64,000 nucleotides of DNA, from positions 268,143 to 332,142 of the forward strand of contig NZ_JONW01000010.1 of assembly GCF_000712075.1 (NCBI RefSeq), written 5' to 3'. Below, piece after piece: positions 8,562 through 16,223 of the stretch; the stretch's first letter is position 1, and the number at the start of each line of letters is the position of its first letter. Both the position numbers and the translations under genes were made by a program. The notes under the pieces were generated by a model. The model saw nothing but the letters and a program-made list of their open reading frames with translations, made no database searches and had not been told where the DNA came from. This stretch comes from Caulobacter sp. UNC358MFTsu5.1 (GTDB lineage: Bacteria > Pseudomonadota > Alphaproteobacteria > Caulobacterales > Caulobacteraceae).

Positions 8562-10085
8562 TTAGCCCGCCAGCTTCCATGCCAGGCGCAGGTCCGCGAC
8601 CAGCTCCGCATAGGCGCGGTCCTTCGCCTCCGGGTCCGGTATCCGCAGCATGAAGGACGGGTGCCAGCTGACGAGACCCTGGGCGTCGCCGTCCAGGACC
8701 TGGCGCTGGCCCCGTGTCTTGCCGATGGGCAGGGCCTTGCCGAACACCGCCTGCACCGCCGTCGCGCCCAGGGCCAGGATCACCTTGGGCCGCACCAGCC
8801 GCCGCTCGGCGTCCAGCCACCAGCGGCAGGCCTGGACCTCGCCCCGGTCCGGGGTCTTGTGCAGGCGGCGCTTGCCGCGCGGCTCGTGCTTGAAGTGCTT
8901 GACCGCGTTGGTGACGAACACCCGGCCGCGATCCACGCCGGCCTCGGCCATCGCGCGGTCCAGGAGCTGACCGGCCGGGCCGACGAAGGGCACGCCCCGC
9001 AGGTCCTCCTGGTCGCCGGGCTGCTCGCCGACAATCATGAGCGCCGCTTTGGCCGGACCTAGCCCCGGCACCCCCTGGGTGGCGTCGCGCCAGAGGTCGC
9101 AGCGGCGGCAGACCTGGATCCCGGCCGCCACCTCCTCGAGATTGACCAGGTTGCTCTCGCCGAACGACCCGTCACGGGCGTGCTTCAGCGCGGCCTTGAG
9201 GACGCGGTCCGACGGCTTGGTGGGCTGGGCGGCGACCATGGTTTCGGTCCGGCTCTGGGCTTTCTCGATCAACTCCGGAATGAGCGCCGCCTCGGGCAGG
9301 TTCCGCCAATAGCGCTTGGGCATCTCCTGTTTCATCATCGCCGGGTTTAGCCGGGCCGGATTGAAGATCGAGGCGTAGTAGGTGCGCCACATCTCCTCCT
9401 GGGCGTCCTGCGAGGGCGCGTCGGCGGGATCGGCGCCGGGCGACATCGTCAGGAGGCTTCCGTCCCAGTGGACGCAGGCGTCGGGCGTCAGGATCGACCA
9501 GTTCATGTTGGCGAACCGCCGCGCGAAGAACGGGGCGGCGGCTTCGGTGACGCGGTGGGCCGGCTCGAACCAGGCCACGTAAGTTTCCGGTGTCACGTCC
9601 TCCACCAGGCGGAAGCGGACGAAGGCGTGCATCTTGTGGATCGCCCGGCCCACGCCCTTGGCCATGTCGCGCGCCTTGGCGACGTCGGCGTCGGCGGGGT
9701 TGTCGAGCAGGCGGGGCTGGCGTTCGAGGCGGTGGAGGATGCGGTACAGCAGGGCGAGACGCTCGGGCGAGCGATGCAGGATCACGGTCTCGGCCAGGTC
9801 GACGAAGGCCTTGGGGACACTAAAACTCTTTCCCTCCCCCTCGTGGGGAGGGTGGCCCCGAAGGGGTCGGGTGGGGTTTGATGAGTCTTGCGACGGCGAG
9901 ACCCCACCCACCAGCTTCGCTGATCCCCCCCCCCCACAAGGGGGAGGGAAGAGGTCCTCTCCGAACAGCTCCCGCTGCACCGTCCAGACCACCGCCTCCG
10001 GCGCCACGCCCTCCGCCCGCAGCGCCCGGGCGGCGAGGCGCCAGCCGTTGAAGTCGATCTCGGACTCCAGTCGCGCCACCCGCAT
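8562..10085 (-). CDS. Fusion of TIGR03915-type DNA metabolism domain and UdgX uracil-DNA glycosylase
   Basis: 507 residues. The N-terminal half matches the TIGR03915 (DUF4130) family that accompanies a radical SAM protein; it has the VWTVQRELFG and YVAWFEPAHRV-type segments. The C-terminal 220 residues are a UdgX-type uracil-DNA glycosylase: CRRCDLW cysteine pair for the Fe-S cluster, GEQPGDQED active-site motif, NAVKHFK and the diagnostic KRRLH loop at 405-409, whose histidine forms a covalent bond with the uracil site in characterised UdgX. Residues about 45-87 are encoded by a 128-base palindromic element (9826-9953) inserted in frame. The start overlaps the radical SAM stop (TGATG), so the two genes are co-translated. 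Confidence 0.9.
   Translation of the reverse strand: MRVARLESEIDFNGWRLAARALRAEGVAPEAVVWTVQRELFGEDLFPPPCGGGGSAKLVGGVSPSQDSSNPTRPLRGHPPHEGEGKSFSVPKAFVDLAETVILHRSPERLALLYRILHRLERQPRLLDNPADADVAKARDMAKGVGRAIHKMHAFVRFRLVEDVTPETYVAWFEPAHRVTEAAAPFFARRFANMNWSILTPDACVHWDGSLLTMSPGADPADAPSQDAQEEMWRTYYASIFNPARLNPAMMKQEMPKRYWRNLPEAALIPELIEKAQSRTETMVAAQPTKPSDRVLKAALKHARDGSFGESNLVNLEEVAAGIQVCRRCDLWRDATQGVPGLGPAKAALMIVGEQPGDQEDLRGVPFVGPAGQLLDRAMAEAGVDRGRVFVTNAVKHFKHEPRGKRRLHKTPDRGEVQACRWWLDAERRLVRPKVILALGATAVQAVFGKALPIGKTRGQRQVLDGDAQGLVSWHPSFMLRIPDPEAKDRAYAELVADLRLAWKLAG
9826..9953. repeat. Palindromic repeat element inside the UdgX fusion gene
   Basis: A 128-base element with near-perfect terminal inverted arms: CTCTTTCCCTCCCCC at one end and GGGGGAGGGAAGAG at the other. 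Internal arms GGGTGGGGTTTGATG and AGACCCCACCCACC also pair. It contains a run of 11 C at 9925-9935. The reading frame of the host gene passes through it without a stop, adding about 43 Gly/Pro/Ser-rich residues. It is of the same general build as the intergenic repeats but not identical to family A. Confidence 0.85.
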
Positions 10086-11305
10086 CAGAACAGGCTCAGC
10101 TGCTGCGGCGCGACCAGCGAGGCGCGCAGGTCGTCGCTGTCGACGGCCGCGCCCGGCGTCCAGTCGGCGGTGACGATGAACGGCTTGGCGCGCTTGACCG
10201 AACCGCAGACGCGCTTGACGTCGTCCAGGGTCAGGCGGGTCTGGGTCCGGGCCTGCAGGATGCGGTCGACGCCCCGCGCGCCCAGTCCCGGCGTGCGCAG
10301 CAAGGTCTCGCGGTCGGCGGTGTTGACGTCGACGGGGAAATCGCCCCGATGGCGCAGGGCCCAGGCGGTCTTGGGATCGACGGCCAGGTCCAGGTCCTGG
10401 CCCGGCGCGACGATCTCGCCCTGGCCGAAGCCGTAGAACCGCATCAGCCAGTCGGCCTGGTAGAGGCGATGTTCGCGCACCAGGGGCGGGCGGCTCAAGG
10501 GCAGGCGGGCGCTGCCGTCGGGAATGGGGCTGAAGGCCGAGTAGTAGACCCGCTTGAGCTGGTAGGAGCCGTACAGCGCCGCGCTGCGGGCCAGGATGTC
10601 GCCGTCCTTGGCCGCGTCGGCGCCCACGATCAACTGGGTCGACTGGCCGGTGGCGAACTTGCGGCGGCCGGTCTTCCGCGCCGGCTCGGCGTGGTCCTCG
10701 ATCCGCAGGCGCATCCGGCCCATGGCCCTCTTGATCCCTGCCGCGTCCTTCTCCGGCGCCAGCACCGCCAGGCTCTCGTCGGCCGGCAGTTCGACATTGA
10801 TCGACACCCGGTCGGCGTAGAGCCCGGCCTCGGCGGCCAGTTCAGGCGAGGCCTCGGGGATCAGCTTCAGATGGATGTAGCCGCGGAAGTCGTGGTCCAG
10901 CCGCAGGCTCCGGGCCACCCGGACCATCTCCTCCATCGTGTAGTCGCCGGTGCGGATCACGCCCGACGACAGGAACAGGCCTTCGATATAGTTGCGCTTG
11001 TAGAAGTTCAGCGTCAGGTCGACGACCTCCCTCACGCTGAACCGGGCCCGCTGGACGTTGGACGACACGCGGTTCACGCAATAGGCGCAGTCGTAGATGC
11101 AGAAGTTGGTCAGCAGGATCTTCAGCAGGCTGATGCAACGGCCGTCCGGCGCGTAGGCATGGCAGATGCCCATGCCCTCGGTCGAGCCGACCCCCTTGCC
11201 GCCCAGGGAGTCGCGCTTCTCCGCGCCCGAGGAGGCGCACGAGGCGTCGTACTTGGCGGCGTCGGAGAGGATGGCGAGCTTGTGTTTCAGATCGAGGATG
11301 GCCAT
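10085..11305 (-). CDS. Radical SAM protein, putative DNA modification/repair (TIGR03916-like)
   Basis: 406 residues. The CX3CX2C cluster motif is at C69, C73 and C76 (FCIYDCAYC). The N-terminal region (LSDAAKYDASC, GICHAYAPDGRCISLLKIL) and the C-terminal helix-hairpin-helix (PVDVNTADRETLLRTPGLG) match the family that always travels with the TIGR03915 protein, here fused to UdgX. HhH suggests DNA binding; the substrate and reaction are unknown. It is first in the operon, and its TGA overlaps the next ATG by one base. It is divergent from the transglutaminase gene with 92 bases between starts. Confidence 0.9.
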   Translation of the reverse strand: MAILDLKHKLAILSDAAKYDASCASSGAEKRDSLGGKGVGSTEGMGICHAYAPDGRCISLLKILLTNFCIYDCAYCVNRVSSNVQRARFSVREVVDLTLNFYKRNYIEGLFLSSGVIRTGDYTMEEMVRVARSLRLDHDFRGYIHLKLIPEASPELAAEAGLYADRVSINVELPADESLAVLAPEKDAAGIKRAMGRMRLRIEDHAEPARKTGRRKFATGQSTQLIVGADAAKDGDILARSAALYGSYQLKRVYYSAFSPIPDGSARLPLSRPPLVREHRLYQADWLMRFYGFGQGEIVAPGQDLDLAVDPKTAWALRHRGDFPVDVNTADRETLLRTPGLGARGVDRILQARTQTRLTLDDVKRVCGSVKRAKPFIVTADWTPGAAVDSDDLRASLVAPQQLSLF

Positions 11306-11397
11306 CCATCCAACCTATTGTTCTTATTTTGTTCCGTCCATGCCGATCACCCGCCTGTGACGGAACGAAGCAGGGCCGGCGGGGTTATGCAGAGCCT

Positions 11398-12276
11398 ATG
11401 GCGCGGCTCAGCATCCTTCATGAGACCCGGTACAGCTACGCCCGGCCGGTCGGCTTCGGGGCGCATCGGCTGCTGATCCGACCGCGCGACAGCCACGCCA
11501 TCCGGATCGTCGAAGCCTCGCTCCAGACGTCTCTTCCCGGCCAGACCCGCTGGACCTATGACGCGGCGGGCAATTGCGTCTGCTGGTTCACGCCGCAGGG
11601 CGAGGCCGACAGCTTCACCATCACCAGCCGCCTGGTCATCGATCGCTATCCCGCGCCCCTGATCAGCCTGCAGATCGACGACCCGCACACCATCTCGCCG
11701 ATCGTCTATTCGCGCGAGGACCGAGCGGTGCTGAACCCGTTCATCACCCCCGCCACCGACGACGACGACCGGGTGCTGCTGCGCTGGCTGCGCCAGCAGA
11801 TGGAGCGTCCCGACGAACCGGCGATCGACTTCCTGCTGCGGATGAACGCCACCATCCACGACAGCTTCGTCTACAAGGCCCGGCCCGAGGCCGGCACCCA
11901 GACCCCGGCCCAGACCATCGCCTCGGGGGAGGGCACCTGCCGCGACTTCGCCTGGCTGATGGTCGAGGCCCTGCGGCGGCTGGGTTACGCGGCGGTGTTT
12001 GCCACGGGCTACATCTACAGCGGCCCGGCCTCGGCCCTGCGCGGCGCCGGCGCCACCCACGCCTGGTGCGAGGTCTTCCTGCCGGGCCTGGGCTGGACCG
12101 AGTTCGATCCGACCAACGGCCTGGCGGAATCGCCGGACCTGATCCTGGTCGCCCATACCCGCACGCCGAACGAGGCCAAGCCGATCTCGGGCACCATCCT
12201 GGATGATCCGGGCGAGGCGCACCTCGGCGTCAAGGTCGAGGTGCGGCTGCTGGACGCGCTCGAAGCGGCGGCGTGA
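11398..12276 (+). CDS. Transglutaminase-like cysteine protease family protein
   Basis: 292 residues starting MARLSILHETRYSY. An N-terminal transglutaminase-associated beta domain (about 1-130) precedes the catalytic core, with Cys in GEGTCRDFAWLMVEALR, His in ATHAWCEVFLPGLGW and Asp in EFDPTNG, the Cys-His-Asp triad. No signal peptide is visible, so it is probably cytoplasmic. Bacterial members are usually proteases or amide-bond hydrolases rather than true transglutaminases. The start was chosen at ATG 11398 because homology begins there. Confidence 0.88.
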   Translation: MARLSILHETRYSYARPVGFGAHRLLIRPRDSHAIRIVEASLQTSLPGQTRWTYDAAGNCVCWFTPQGEADSFTITSRLVIDRYPAPLISLQIDDPHTISPIVYSREDRAVLNPFITPATDDDDRVLLRWLRQQMERPDEPAIDFLLRMNATIHDSFVYKARPEAGTQTPAQTIASGEGTCRDFAWLMVEALRRLGYAAVFATGYIYSGPASALRGAGATHAWCEVFLPGLGWTEFDPTNGLAESPDLILVAHTRTPNEAKPISGTILDDPGEAHLGVKVEVRLLDALEAAA

Positions 12277-12310
12277 TGAAAACGACACGAAAAATCGGGA
12301 GGATAAGGCC

Positions 12311-12457
12311 ATGATGAAGCCCTTCCAGCAGCAAGCTCCCCTCGGCGGCGGCCACCTGCCGCATCCCGAGCCCAAGCCCCAGCACGGCCAGAAGCCGGAC
12401 GCCGAGTGCCTGAAGGTCCCGGAGAAGCGGTCGTTCGAGCCGCGCCCGGCCCACTAG
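12311..12457 (+). CDS. Small Pro/His/Lys-rich hypothetical protein
   Basis: 48 residues (MMKPFQQQAPLGGG... ending SFEPRPAH), preceded by a clear ribosome-binding site GGGAGG eight bases before ATG. It begins 34 bases after the transglutaminase gene on the same strand and ends before the L,D-transpeptidase gene, so it may be in an operon with either. Composition is proline, histidine and lysine rich with one cysteine, and it is predicted disordered. I do not recognise the family. The strong ribosome-binding site is the best reason to think it is translated. Confidence 0.55.
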   Translation: MMKPFQQQAPLGGGHLPHPEPKPQHGQKPDAECLKVPEKRSFEPRPAH

Positions 12458-12571
12458 CCAAGGCGCGGCGCTGAGCGCCGGTTGAGCGGATCGCGCCGCT
12501 CGCGACGTTTGGAATTGCGGTCTCGGCGATCTTCCCCGAGGCTCATGTTCGACGTCGCTCCGAGAGGCTTG

Positions 12572-13585
12572 ATGATCCCGTCGCGTCCCGCCCGTTCGGT
12601 TCGAGGCATGGCCCTCGTCGCCGCCCTGGCCCTCTTCCTTCCCGCCGCCGCACTCGCCCAGGGCGCCAAGGCCACCTCGGCCGTCGATCTGGCCCACCGG
12701 GCCGATGCCCTCCAGCCCGGACAGTGGGTCTGGGCCCCGCAGATCGCGCCCAAGGGGCCGGTGACCGTCTATGTCGACCTGTCGCGCCAGCTGGCCACGG
12801 TCTACCGCAACGGCGTGCGCATCGGCGTCTCCACCGTGTCGAGCGGCAAGGACGGCTACGAGACCCCGACGGGGGTGTTCACGATCCTGCAGAAGGACGC
12901 CGACCACCGGTCCAACAAGTACAACAGCGCGCCCATGCCCTATCAGCAGCGGCTGACGTGGGACGGGGTGGCGCTGCACGCCGGCGGCCTGCCGGGCTAT
13001 CCCGAGAGCCACGGCTGCGTGCACCTGCCGATGGGCTTCGCCAAGGCGCTGTTCGCCGTCACCCCGATGGGCGGCACGGTGATCGTGGCCGGGACGGCGG
13101 GGCAGGGGGCGACCATGACCGAGGCCGCGGGGGTGCTGGGCCCCAAGCCGGACGCGCCCGACCATAGGCCCCTGGCGCCGGACGAGGACTTCCGCTGGAC
13201 GCCCGAGGTCTCGCCGACCGGGCCGCTGACCATCATCGCCTCGCGCACCGACGGTCGGGCCATCGTGCTGCGCAACGGCAAGGAGATCGGCCGCGCCCGC
13301 GTGACCCTGCCGGTGACCGACTTCCAGACCCACGTCCTGACCTATGCCGGCAAGGCCCCGGACGGCGAGGACCGCTGGATCTATGTCGGCGTGCCCGGCC
13401 ATGCGGGCGAGGACGGCAAGCTGCTGGACGCCAAGGTCATGGCCCAGGCGGTGATGCCCGCCGCCTTCGAGGCCGACGTCCGCGCGATCCTGGTGCAGGG
13501 CGCGACGATCCTGGTCACCCAGGACCCCGTGCTGCCCGAGGAGACCGGCAAGTCGATGACCGTGATGACCAGCGAGGCGCCTTAG
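12572..13585 (+). CDS. L,D-transpeptidase (YkuD-type) family protein, exported
   Basis: 337 residues with a signal peptide (MALVAALALFLPAAALAQG after a basic start). The YkuD domain lies at about residues 60-170: TVYVDLSRQLATVYRNG, the TPTGVF strand, and the catalytic motif ALHAGGLPGYPESHGCVHLP with His and Cys. Such enzymes cross-link peptidoglycan peptides or attach lipoproteins in the periplasm. A second, weaker repeat-like half (PLTIIASRTDGRAIVLRNGK) follows and lacks the Cys motif. ATG 12572 was chosen for its GAGAGG site; ATG 12545 is the alternative. Confidence 0.87.
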   Translation: MIPSRPARSVRGMALVAALALFLPAAALAQGAKATSAVDLAHRADALQPGQWVWAPQIAPKGPVTVYVDLSRQLATVYRNGVRIGVSTVSSGKDGYETPTGVFTILQKDADHRSNKYNSAPMPYQQRLTWDGVALHAGGLPGYPESHGCVHLPMGFAKALFAVTPMGGTVIVAGTAGQGATMTEAAGVLGPKPDAPDHRPLAPDEDFRWTPEVSPTGPLTIIASRTDGRAIVLRNGKEIGRARVTLPVTDFQTHVLTYAGKAPDGEDRWIYVGVPGHAGEDGKLLDAKVMAQAVMPAAFEADVRAILVQGATILVTQDPVLPEETGKSMTVMTSEAP

Positions 13586-13588
13586 GGG

Positions 13589-13670
13589 CCGGGGACATAC
13601 CCTCGGGCGTGTCCCCACAAGTCCTGGCTCCGTGGGTGCCGATGGGGACACGCGCGAGCGCATGTCACCG
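13589..13670. repeat. Two GGGGACA hairpins (family B) between convergent genes
   Basis: First hairpin 13589-13616: GGGGACA and TGTCCCC arms around TACCCTCGGGCG. Second hairpin 13644-13670: GGGGACACGC with GCATGTCACC. They fill the space between the converging L,D-transpeptidase and VWA genes and match the hairpin at 8529-8561. Probable bidirectional terminator. Confidence 0.6.
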
Positions 13671-13675
13671 GCCGG

Positions 13676-14854
13676 TCAGCCCCGCACCAGTTCCCGCATG
13701 GCCTTGTCCAGGCCTTCCAGGGTCAGGGGGAACATCCGGTCGTTCATCAGCTGCTTCATCACGCCGATCGACTGGGTGTAGTCCCAGTGCCGCTCGGGCG
13801 TGGGGTTCAGCCAGACGGCGCTCTGGTAGATGTCGGTGACCCGGCTCATCCAGATGGCGCCCGGCTCCTCGTTCCAGTGCTCGACGCTGCCGCCCGGATA
13901 GGTGATCTCGTAGGGGCTCATGGTCGCGTCGCCCACGAAGATCACCTTGTAGTCGTGCGGGAACTTGTGGAGCACGTCCCAGGTCGGGATCTTCTCGACC
14001 TGGCGGCGGCGGTTGTCCTTCCACACGGCCTCGTACAGGCAGTTGTGGAAGTAGAAGAACTCCAGGTGCTTGAACTCGGTCTTGGCGGCGCTGAACAGCT
14101 CCTCGCAGAGCTTGATGTGGCCGTCCATCGAGCCGCCGATGTCGAAGAACAGCAGCACCTTGATGGTGTTGCGCCGCTCGGGACGCATCTGGATGTCCAG
14201 ATAGCCCTTCTCGGCCGTGCCGCGGATCGTGCCGTTCAGGTCCAGCTCGTCCAGCGCCCCCTGGCGGGCGAACTTGCGCAGGCGCCGCAGGGCGACCTTG
14301 ATGTTGCGTGTGCCCAGCTCGACCGAGTCGTCGAGGTTCTTGTACTCGCGCTTGTCCCAGACCTTCACGGCGCGGCCGTGGCGGCTCTTGTCCTGGCCGA
14401 TGCGCACGCCTTCGGGATTGTAGCCGTTGTTGCCGAACGGCGAGGTGCCGCCCGAGCCGATCCACTTGTTGCCGCCCTCGTGGCGCTCCTTCTGCTCCTT
14501 CAGGCGCTCCTGCAGGGTCTCCATCAGCTTCTCGAAGCCGCCCATGGCCTCGATCTGCGCCTTCTCCTCGTCGGTCAGGAACTTCTCGGTCAGGGCCTTG
14601 AGCCACTCGGCCGGGATGTCGGCCGTGATGCCGTCCTCGACGGTCTCCAGCCCCTTGAACACGTGGCCGAACACCCGGTCGAACTTGTCGAGGTTCTTCT
14701 CGTCCTTCACCAGGCTGGCGCGCGACAGGAAGTAGAAGTCCTCGATCCGCCGGTCGATGACGTCCTTGTCCAGCGCCTCCATCAGCTGGAGGTACTCGCG
14801 CAGGGACACCGGGATCTTGGCGGCGCGGAGCTCGGAGAAGAAGCGCAGGAACAT
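13676..14854 (-). CDS. VWA domain-containing CoxE-like protein
   Basis: 392 residues starting MFLRFFSELRAAKIPVS. The N-terminal helical region (1-140) is typical of VWA proteins that partner AAA+ MoxR-type ATPases. The C-terminal half carries a VWA fold, with the metal site written FFDIGGSMDGH instead of the classical DxSxS, and later ATMSPYEI. A charged linker (ERLKEQKERHEGGNKW) joins the two. No MoxR ATPase gene is adjacent, so the partner must lie elsewhere. The start was chosen at ATG 14854, where homology begins. Confidence 0.85.
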   Translation of the reverse strand: MFLRFFSELRAAKIPVSLREYLQLMEALDKDVIDRRIEDFYFLSRASLVKDEKNLDKFDRVFGHVFKGLETVEDGITADIPAEWLKALTEKFLTDEEKAQIEAMGGFEKLMETLQERLKEQKERHEGGNKWIGSGGTSPFGNNGYNPEGVRIGQDKSRHGRAVKVWDKREYKNLDDSVELGTRNIKVALRRLRKFARQGALDELDLNGTIRGTAEKGYLDIQMRPERRNTIKVLLFFDIGGSMDGHIKLCEELFSAAKTEFKHLEFFYFHNCLYEAVWKDNRRRQVEKIPTWDVLHKFPHDYKVIFVGDATMSPYEITYPGGSVEHWNEEPGAIWMSRVTDIYQSAVWLNPTPERHWDYTQSIGVMKQLMNDRMFPLTLEGLDKAMRELVRG

Positions 14855-14907
14855 GCCACGGACCTTGGGGCGGACTTTCGAACGGTTGTTCGAGCCCAGG
14901 ATGGCGG

Positions 14908-15618
14908 TCAGGAGGCGGGCTGTCCAGCCGCAGGCGCCGGCGGGTGGTGATAGGTGTCGGCCTTGAGGACGTAGAACAGCCAGCCGATGCCGTCGCCGGC
15001 GTCGGCCAGGAACTTGGCCATGCCAGCGTCGCCGCTGAGGCGGTACTTGATCGCCCAGCCGTCGATCACCGTGACCGACACGCTTTCGTAGTTCCCCCCG
15101 ACCAGGAAACGCTCCGTGCGGCTGGCCGGAATCTTGTCCGAGGCCAGGATCTTGGCGATCATCGGATTGACGGTCGCCTTGTAGGGCTTGGCCTTCGGAT
15201 ACTTGGCCTTCAGGGCCATGACCGCCGCCGCGATCTCCTGGTCCAGGGTCAGGGTCGTGCGGGTGGCGTAGACCGTCCGGCTGTCGAAGCTGGTCACGCT
15301 GTGGCAGCCGACGTCGTCGCCGTTGGGATTGAACAGCACGACCTCGCTTTCGGTCCGGCCCGGATTGAACAGGCAGTAGAGGCCCGAGCCCTTGTGCTGC
15401 AGGATCACCGCGCCGTCCTGGTCGGGCTGGTCGCTGAGGTTGTTGAACAGGGCCGCGGCGCCGGCCTTGGCCAGGATCGCGTCGCCCTCGGCCTTGGCCG
15501 CGGCGCGCTTGGCCGGCGCGTCCGGGCTCGTCCCGGGCGCCGGAGTCTGGGCGGAGGCCGCGCCCGTCAACGCCAAGGCCGCCAGCGCGGCGCCGCAACC
15601 CGTCAGGAACCGTCGCAT
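14908..15618 (-). CDS. Exported hypothetical protein
   Basis: 236 residues with a signal peptide (MRRFLTGCGAALAALALTGAASA) and a mature part rich in Ala and Lys. Visible segments are NNLSDQPDQDGAVILQHKGSGLYCLFNPG and a C-terminal WAIKYRLSGDAGMAKFLADAGDGIGWLFYVLKAD. Two cysteines in the mature part may form a disulfide. I do not recognise a named family. The start at ATG 15618 follows a strong GGGGGAGG site; an ATG five codons upstream overlaps that site. It may be co-transcribed with the VWA gene, 53 bases downstream. Confidence 0.7.
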   Translation of the reverse strand: MRRFLTGCGAALAALALTGAASAQTPAPGTSPDAPAKRAAAKAEGDAILAKAGAAALFNNLSDQPDQDGAVILQHKGSGLYCLFNPGRTESEVVLFNPNGDDVGCHSVTSFDSRTVYATRTTLTLDQEIAAAVMALKAKYPKAKPYKATVNPMIAKILASDKIPASRTERFLVGGNYESVSVTVIDGWAIKYRLSGDAGMAKFLADAGDGIGWLFYVLKADTYHHPPAPAAGQPAS

Positions 15619-15671
15619 CGTATCCTCCCCCAAGAGCTTTGCGGGAGATTGCAGCCGCAGGTCGAGCTTGG

Positions 15672-16223
15672 CTAGCCCCGCCGCAGGATGAACTCCAGGT
15701 CGCGCGTCTCGCCGACCGGGAAGTGGTATTCCCCGACCTTCTCGAAGCCCTTGGATTCATAGAGCTTCTGGGCGCCGAAGTTCTCGGACCAGACGCCGAT
15801 CCACAGGGGGCGGGGGCCGTCCTTCTCCAGCCAGTCCAGCGCGGTCTTCAGCAGCAGCGAGCCGCGCCCGCCGCCCTGGAAGGCCTTGAGCACGTAGATG
15901 CGGTGCAGTTCGCCGTCGCCGGGCTTCACGTCGTCGTGGGGCAGGCCGCACGGGCCGGCCGTGGCGTAGCCGATCGCCTCGTCGTCCAGCTCCAGCAGCC
16001 AGGTGGCCTTCTCGGGATCGGCCAGGTCGCGCTTCGTCCGCTCCAGGCCGTAGGCGTAGGCCAGGAAGGTCTCCAGGTCCTCGGTCGGATACAGGTGGGC
16101 GAAGGTGTCGCTGAAAGTCCGGGCGCCGAGGCTGGAAACGACGTCGGCGTCGTCGATGGTGGCCCTTCTTATGGAATGGGGGCGGATGGTCGCGGCGGTG
16201 GTCAAGAGGTAGGGTCCTCGCAT
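15672..16223 (-). CDS. GNAT family N-acetyltransferase
   Basis: 183 residues. The acetyl-CoA site is seen in LHRIYVLKAFQGGGRGSLLLKTAL (Q-x-x-G-x-G/A-type loop) and the C-terminal strand in FGAQKLYESKGFEKVGEY. Acts on an unknown amine substrate. The annotated ATG at 16223 shares its CATG with the start of the divergent HDAC-like gene, so the true start may be a downstream TTG (near LLTTAATIR) and the first residues are uncertain. Confidence 0.85.
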   Translation of the reverse strand: MRGPYLLTTAATIRPHSIRRATIDDADVVSSLGARTFSDTFAHLYPTEDLETFLAYAYGLERTKRDLADPEKATWLLELDDEAIGYATAGPCGLPHDDVKPGDGELHRIYVLKAFQGGGRGSLLLKTALDWLEKDGPRPLWIGVWSENFGAQKLYESKGFEKVGEYHFPVGETRDLEFILRRG

